From an uncultured Duodenibacillus sp. (lineage in GTDB: Bacteria; Pseudomonadota; Gammaproteobacteria; Burkholderiales; Burkholderiaceae_F): a DNA stretch of 64,000 bases. The notes under the pieces are model-generated. The model was not told where the DNA came from. It searched no databases and saw only the letters and a program-made list of their open reading frames with translations. Both the position numbers and the translations under genes were made by a program. The stretch spans positions 62,001-126,000 of the forward strand of contig CALXQK010000013.1 of NCBI GenBank assembly GCA_944390745.1, written 5' to 3'. Below are positions 61,813 to 64,000 of this stretch, piece after piece (the stretch's first letter is position 1; the number at the start of each line of letters is the position of its first letter).

Positions 61813-62346
61813 ATGAGTCCAGAATCCGGCGCGTTTGCCGCCCTCATCTGCTTTGCCCTTGCCACGCTCTACACCGCGTTTCAGCTCGCGCGCCTTATCT
61901 TTCCCATCTGGGGCTGGCGCTGGGAGAAGAACGCCGTGGAGTCCGCCGACCTTCTGGCCCGGGCCCTGCCCCACGTCACCCGCAGACAGCTTGCCGAGAG
62001 CGCGCCCGCACAGACGTGCTTCAACCGCCTGATGCAGGAAAAGGCGGTGACCGACCAGGAGCGTCCGTTTCAGGTGCGCTTTCGCCGGCGCATTCTGCTG
62101 GCAGTGATCTGCGCGGGCATCCTGGCGTACGTGCGCTTTACGGGAAAGTATCCAATGGAGGCGCCGCTGCTGGCGCTTGACGCCGTGCTCGTGGCCGTCG
62201 GCATGATGTTCGGAGAGCTCGCCCGCTACCGCATCTGGCGCACGCAGCTGCACGCCGCGCAGATGCTCTCGGCCATGGAAAAGCAGCAGATGCAGGCCGG
62301 CGCAAAGCCCGCCGCCTCAGACGCCCCGCAGGCGCCCAAGGGCTAG
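61813..62346 (+). CDS. Small membrane protein of unknown function
   Basis: 177 residues. One hydrophobic segment at about 5-27, a basic amphipathic middle (about 30-95) and two further segments at about 96-113 and 118-136, then a basic and Gln/Ala-rich tail. I do not recognise the family. Start at the ATG 61813; no strong ribosome site, but a TAGACT near 61767 may be a -10. Its stop overlaps that of the convergent flavin oxidoreductase by 4 nt. Coding status rests on the open frame, hydrophobic pattern and fit between neighbours. Confidence 0.7.
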   Translation: MSPESGAFAALICFALATLYTAFQLARLIFPIWGWRWEKNAVESADLLARALPHVTRRQLAESAPAQTCFNRLMQEKAVTDQERPFQVRFRRRILLAVICAGILAYVRFTGKYPMEAPLLALDAVLVAVGMMFGELARYRIWRTQLHAAQMLSAMEKQQMQAGAKPAASDAPQAPKG

Positions 62347-63416
62347 AAGAAGGCCGGGATATAGGAGGCCGGAGCCTGCACCACGGCGTGCAGCTCCTGG
62401 GCCGCCATCCAGCCCCAGTTGGGGTTGCGGATCATCTCGCGTCCGATGCACACGCCGTCGGCGTCGCCCGCGGCAAGCACCGCCTCGGCCTGAAGCGGCT
62501 CGGTGATGTTGCCCGCCACATAGGTGACGATGCCCGAGGCCTCCCGCACGACGCGCGAAAACTTCTGCACCGTCACATGTCCTGCCGGAAGCTTCTGCGC
62601 GGGATCCAGACCGCCGCCCGCGGAGACGTCCACCGCGCACACGCCCGCCTGCGCCGCCCGCACGACGAAGGCCGCCGTATCCTCAAGACTCCAGCCGCCC
62701 TCGATCCAGTCGCATGCCGGCACGCGCAGCGCAAGCGGCAGCTCCGGCGCGGCTGCGCGCACGGCTGAAATCACCGCCAGGGCAAAGCGCATGCGGTTTT
62801 CAAGGCTGCCGCCCCACTGGTCGTTGCGGCGGTTGGTGACGGGCGACAGAAACTGATGCAGCAGATAGCCGTGGGCCGCATGAAGCTGAATGCCGTCAAA
62901 GCCCGCGGCGGCGGCGCGGCGCGCGGCGGCGGCAAAGTCTTCAATCACGCGCTCGATGTCGGCCTGCGTCATGGCGCGCGCCGCAGGCGTTCCGACAAAG
63001 TAGGCGCCCTCGGAGGGCGCGATGAGCGCAAAGCCCCCTTCCCCGGGCGAGAGCACCTTTTTTGCCACGGCCGGATCAGCGCGGCTGCCCTTGCGGCCGG
63101 CGTGCGAAAGCTGGATGAAGAGCTTCGGCCCCGTGGCCACCGCGCGGCACTCGCGCACAAGGTGCGCAAGCGCCTGCTGCTGCGCCTCGTTGTAGAGCCC
63201 GAGACAGCGCGTCGTGATGCGGCCCTCGGCGGAGACGGCGGTGGCCTCGACCACCACCAGTCCCGCGCCCGAGGTCATGAGACGCCCGTAGTGCATCGTG
63301 TGCCAGGCGCGCGCAAGCCCGTCGTCGGCGCGGCACTGGCACATCGGCGGCACGCAGATGCGGTTTTCCAGCCTCAGGCCGGCGATCGTGATCGGGGAAA
63401 AAAGTAGCGCGCTCAT
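62343..63416 (-). CDS. Old yellow enzyme-family NADH:flavin oxidoreductase, YqjM-like
   Basis: 357 residues, a single TIM barrel binding FMN. The YqjM-type N-terminus RICVPPMCQC carries the Cys that tunes the flavin, the substrate-anion pair is in LHAAHGYLLHQF, and VNDGRRGGS-like phosphate contacts are replaced by NRRNDQWGGSLENR and the C-terminal GDADGVCIGREM. Such enzymes reduce activated C=C bonds of enals, enones or maleimides with NAD(P)H in the cytosol. It lies 47 nt after ribE on the same strand, so it may share that transcript. Confidence 0.9.
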   Translation of the reverse strand: MSALLFSPITIAGLRLENRICVPPMCQCRADDGLARAWHTMHYGRLMTSGAGLVVVEATAVSAEGRITTRCLGLYNEAQQQALAHLVRECRAVATGPKLFIQLSHAGRKGSRADPAVAKKVLSPGEGGFALIAPSEGAYFVGTPAARAMTQADIERVIEDFAAAARRAAAAGFDGIQLHAAHGYLLHQFLSPVTNRRNDQWGGSLENRMRFALAVISAVRAAAPELPLALRVPACDWIEGGWSLEDTAAFVVRAAQAGVCAVDVSAGGGLDPAQKLPAGHVTVQKFSRVVREASGIVTYVAGNITEPLQAEAVLAAGDADGVCIGREMIRNPNWGWMAAQELHAVVQAPASYIPAFF

Positions 63417-63463
63417 GTCCGTGGCCTCTGATAAAGCAGTGCGGGCGGGACGCAGACGACCTC

Positions 63464-64000
63464 TTAGAAGAGGTCGTCGCCCTCCTTTTCCTTGAGCGAG
63501 ACCATGCGCTCGACGTAGCGCGCAATGGTGTCGATCTCAAGGTTGACGTAGTCCTGGGGCTTGAGGTGCTTCAAGGTCGTCACCTCGATCGTGTGCGGGA
63601 TGAGGTTGATGCTGATGAGCGCCCCCATGGCGGTGTCCTCGACCGAGTTGATCGTAAGCGACACGCCGTTGACCGCCACCGATCCCTTGTAGGCGAGGTA
63701 GGGCGAGAGCTTCAGGGGCGCGCGAATCACAAGCTTGTAGCTTTCGGCAATCTGCTCGAAGCTCTCGACCTGCCCCACGCCGTCGACGTGGCCGCTCACG
63801 AGGTGGCCGTCGACCCGGTCGCCGAGACGCATGGCCTTTTCAAGATTGACTTCGCCGAACGTATCAAGGCCCGAGGTCTTCGAGAGGCTCTCGGCGCTCA
63901 CGTCGATCACGAAGGAATTGCCCTCGATCTTGGTCACCGTCATGCAGGCGCCGTTGACGGCGATCGAGTCGCCCACGCGCACCTCCTCGAGGTGAAATTC
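63464..64000 (-). CDS. ribE: Riboflavin synthase alpha subunit, N-terminus beyond window
   Basis: 178 residues are visible and the frame stays open to the right edge, so the true start lies outside; a GTG at 63982 is internal. Two tandem lumazine-binding repeats are evident: GDSIAVNGACMTV in the first and GSVAVNGVSLTI in the second, with the GHLVSGHVDGVG substrate segment. It dismutates two lumazines to riboflavin and the pyrimidine product of ribH's substrate pathway. With ribH about 2 kb away, flavin synthesis genes cluster here. Confidence 0.95.
   Translation of the reverse strand, partial: EFHLEEVRVGDSIAVNGACMTVTKIEGNSFVIDVSAESLSKTSGLDTFGEVNLEKAMRLGDRVDGHLVSGHVDGVGQVESFEQIAESYKLVIRAPLKLSPYLAYKGSVAVNGVSLTINSVEDTAMGALISINLIPHTIEVTTLKHLKPQDYVNLEIDTIARYVERMVSLKEKEGDDLF

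Overview
The window is GC-rich, densely coded chromosomal DNA with no insertion sequence, phage gene, CRISPR array or tRNA that I can see. The gene content points to a Gram-negative betaproteobacterium, most likely Burkholderiales/Sutterellaceae (Sutterella-Parasutterella type). The reasons are the ribE / ribH-nusB / thiL / pgpA-pncC cluster, tyrS-dtd near a peptidoglycan M23 peptidase and anmK, betaproteobacterial-style porin and autotransporter, and especially several Tat-exported fumarate-reductase-like flavoproteins with a small tetrahaem cytochrome, typical of asaccharolytic anaerobic respirers. The taxonomic call is inference from gene content.

Layout: 1-4432 (minus) is a MacAB-type ABC exporter with an outer-membrane factor, divergent from a CpxR/CpxA two-component system (4877-7057); three GTAAA/GCAAA half-sites in helical phase lie between them. 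7115-13100 holds hisN, ahpC with a Fur-like box, an EF-G-like GTPase, dtd and tyrS. 13404-19380 (plus) holds an aldo-keto reductase, an M23 peptidase, anmK and a SulP transporter. 19392-22146 (minus) is a ygiW-qseB-qseC-like BOF protein/regulator/kinase group. 22538-32801 holds dsbC, a one-chain ADP-forming acyl-CoA synthetase, an MdaB-like quinone reductase, an EamA permease, the RNase P RNA (27418-27764, minus), hemL, a DsbD/ScsB-type reductase and a TetR regulator. 33006-37430 (minus) is a large autotransporter with an extended signal peptide. 37782-45081 holds a second EamA permease, PBP4, groES-groEL behind a sigma-32 promoter with a long structured leader, a U32 peptidase-family gene and a secreted esterase; pyrF follows.

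46230-58201 is the most distinctive part: a LysR regulator, two different Tat-exported flavoproteins, a tetrahaem cytochrome c, an aconitase X pair whose large subunit carries a clear twin-arginine signal, an unknown protein, a porin, a Tat-exported DUF169 protein and a Crp/Fnr-like regulator, separated by terminators and intergenic regions with palindromes. My working hypothesis is a periplasmic module in which exported aconitase X dehydrates a hydroxy-acid to an unsaturated acid that a flavoprotein reductase, fed by the tetrahaem cytochrome, uses as a respiratory electron acceptor. Aconitase X proteins known to me are cytosolic, so this export is the main novelty. 58198-64000 is a housekeeping cluster (pncC, pgpA, thiL, nusB, ribH, an old-yellow-enzyme homologue, ribE).
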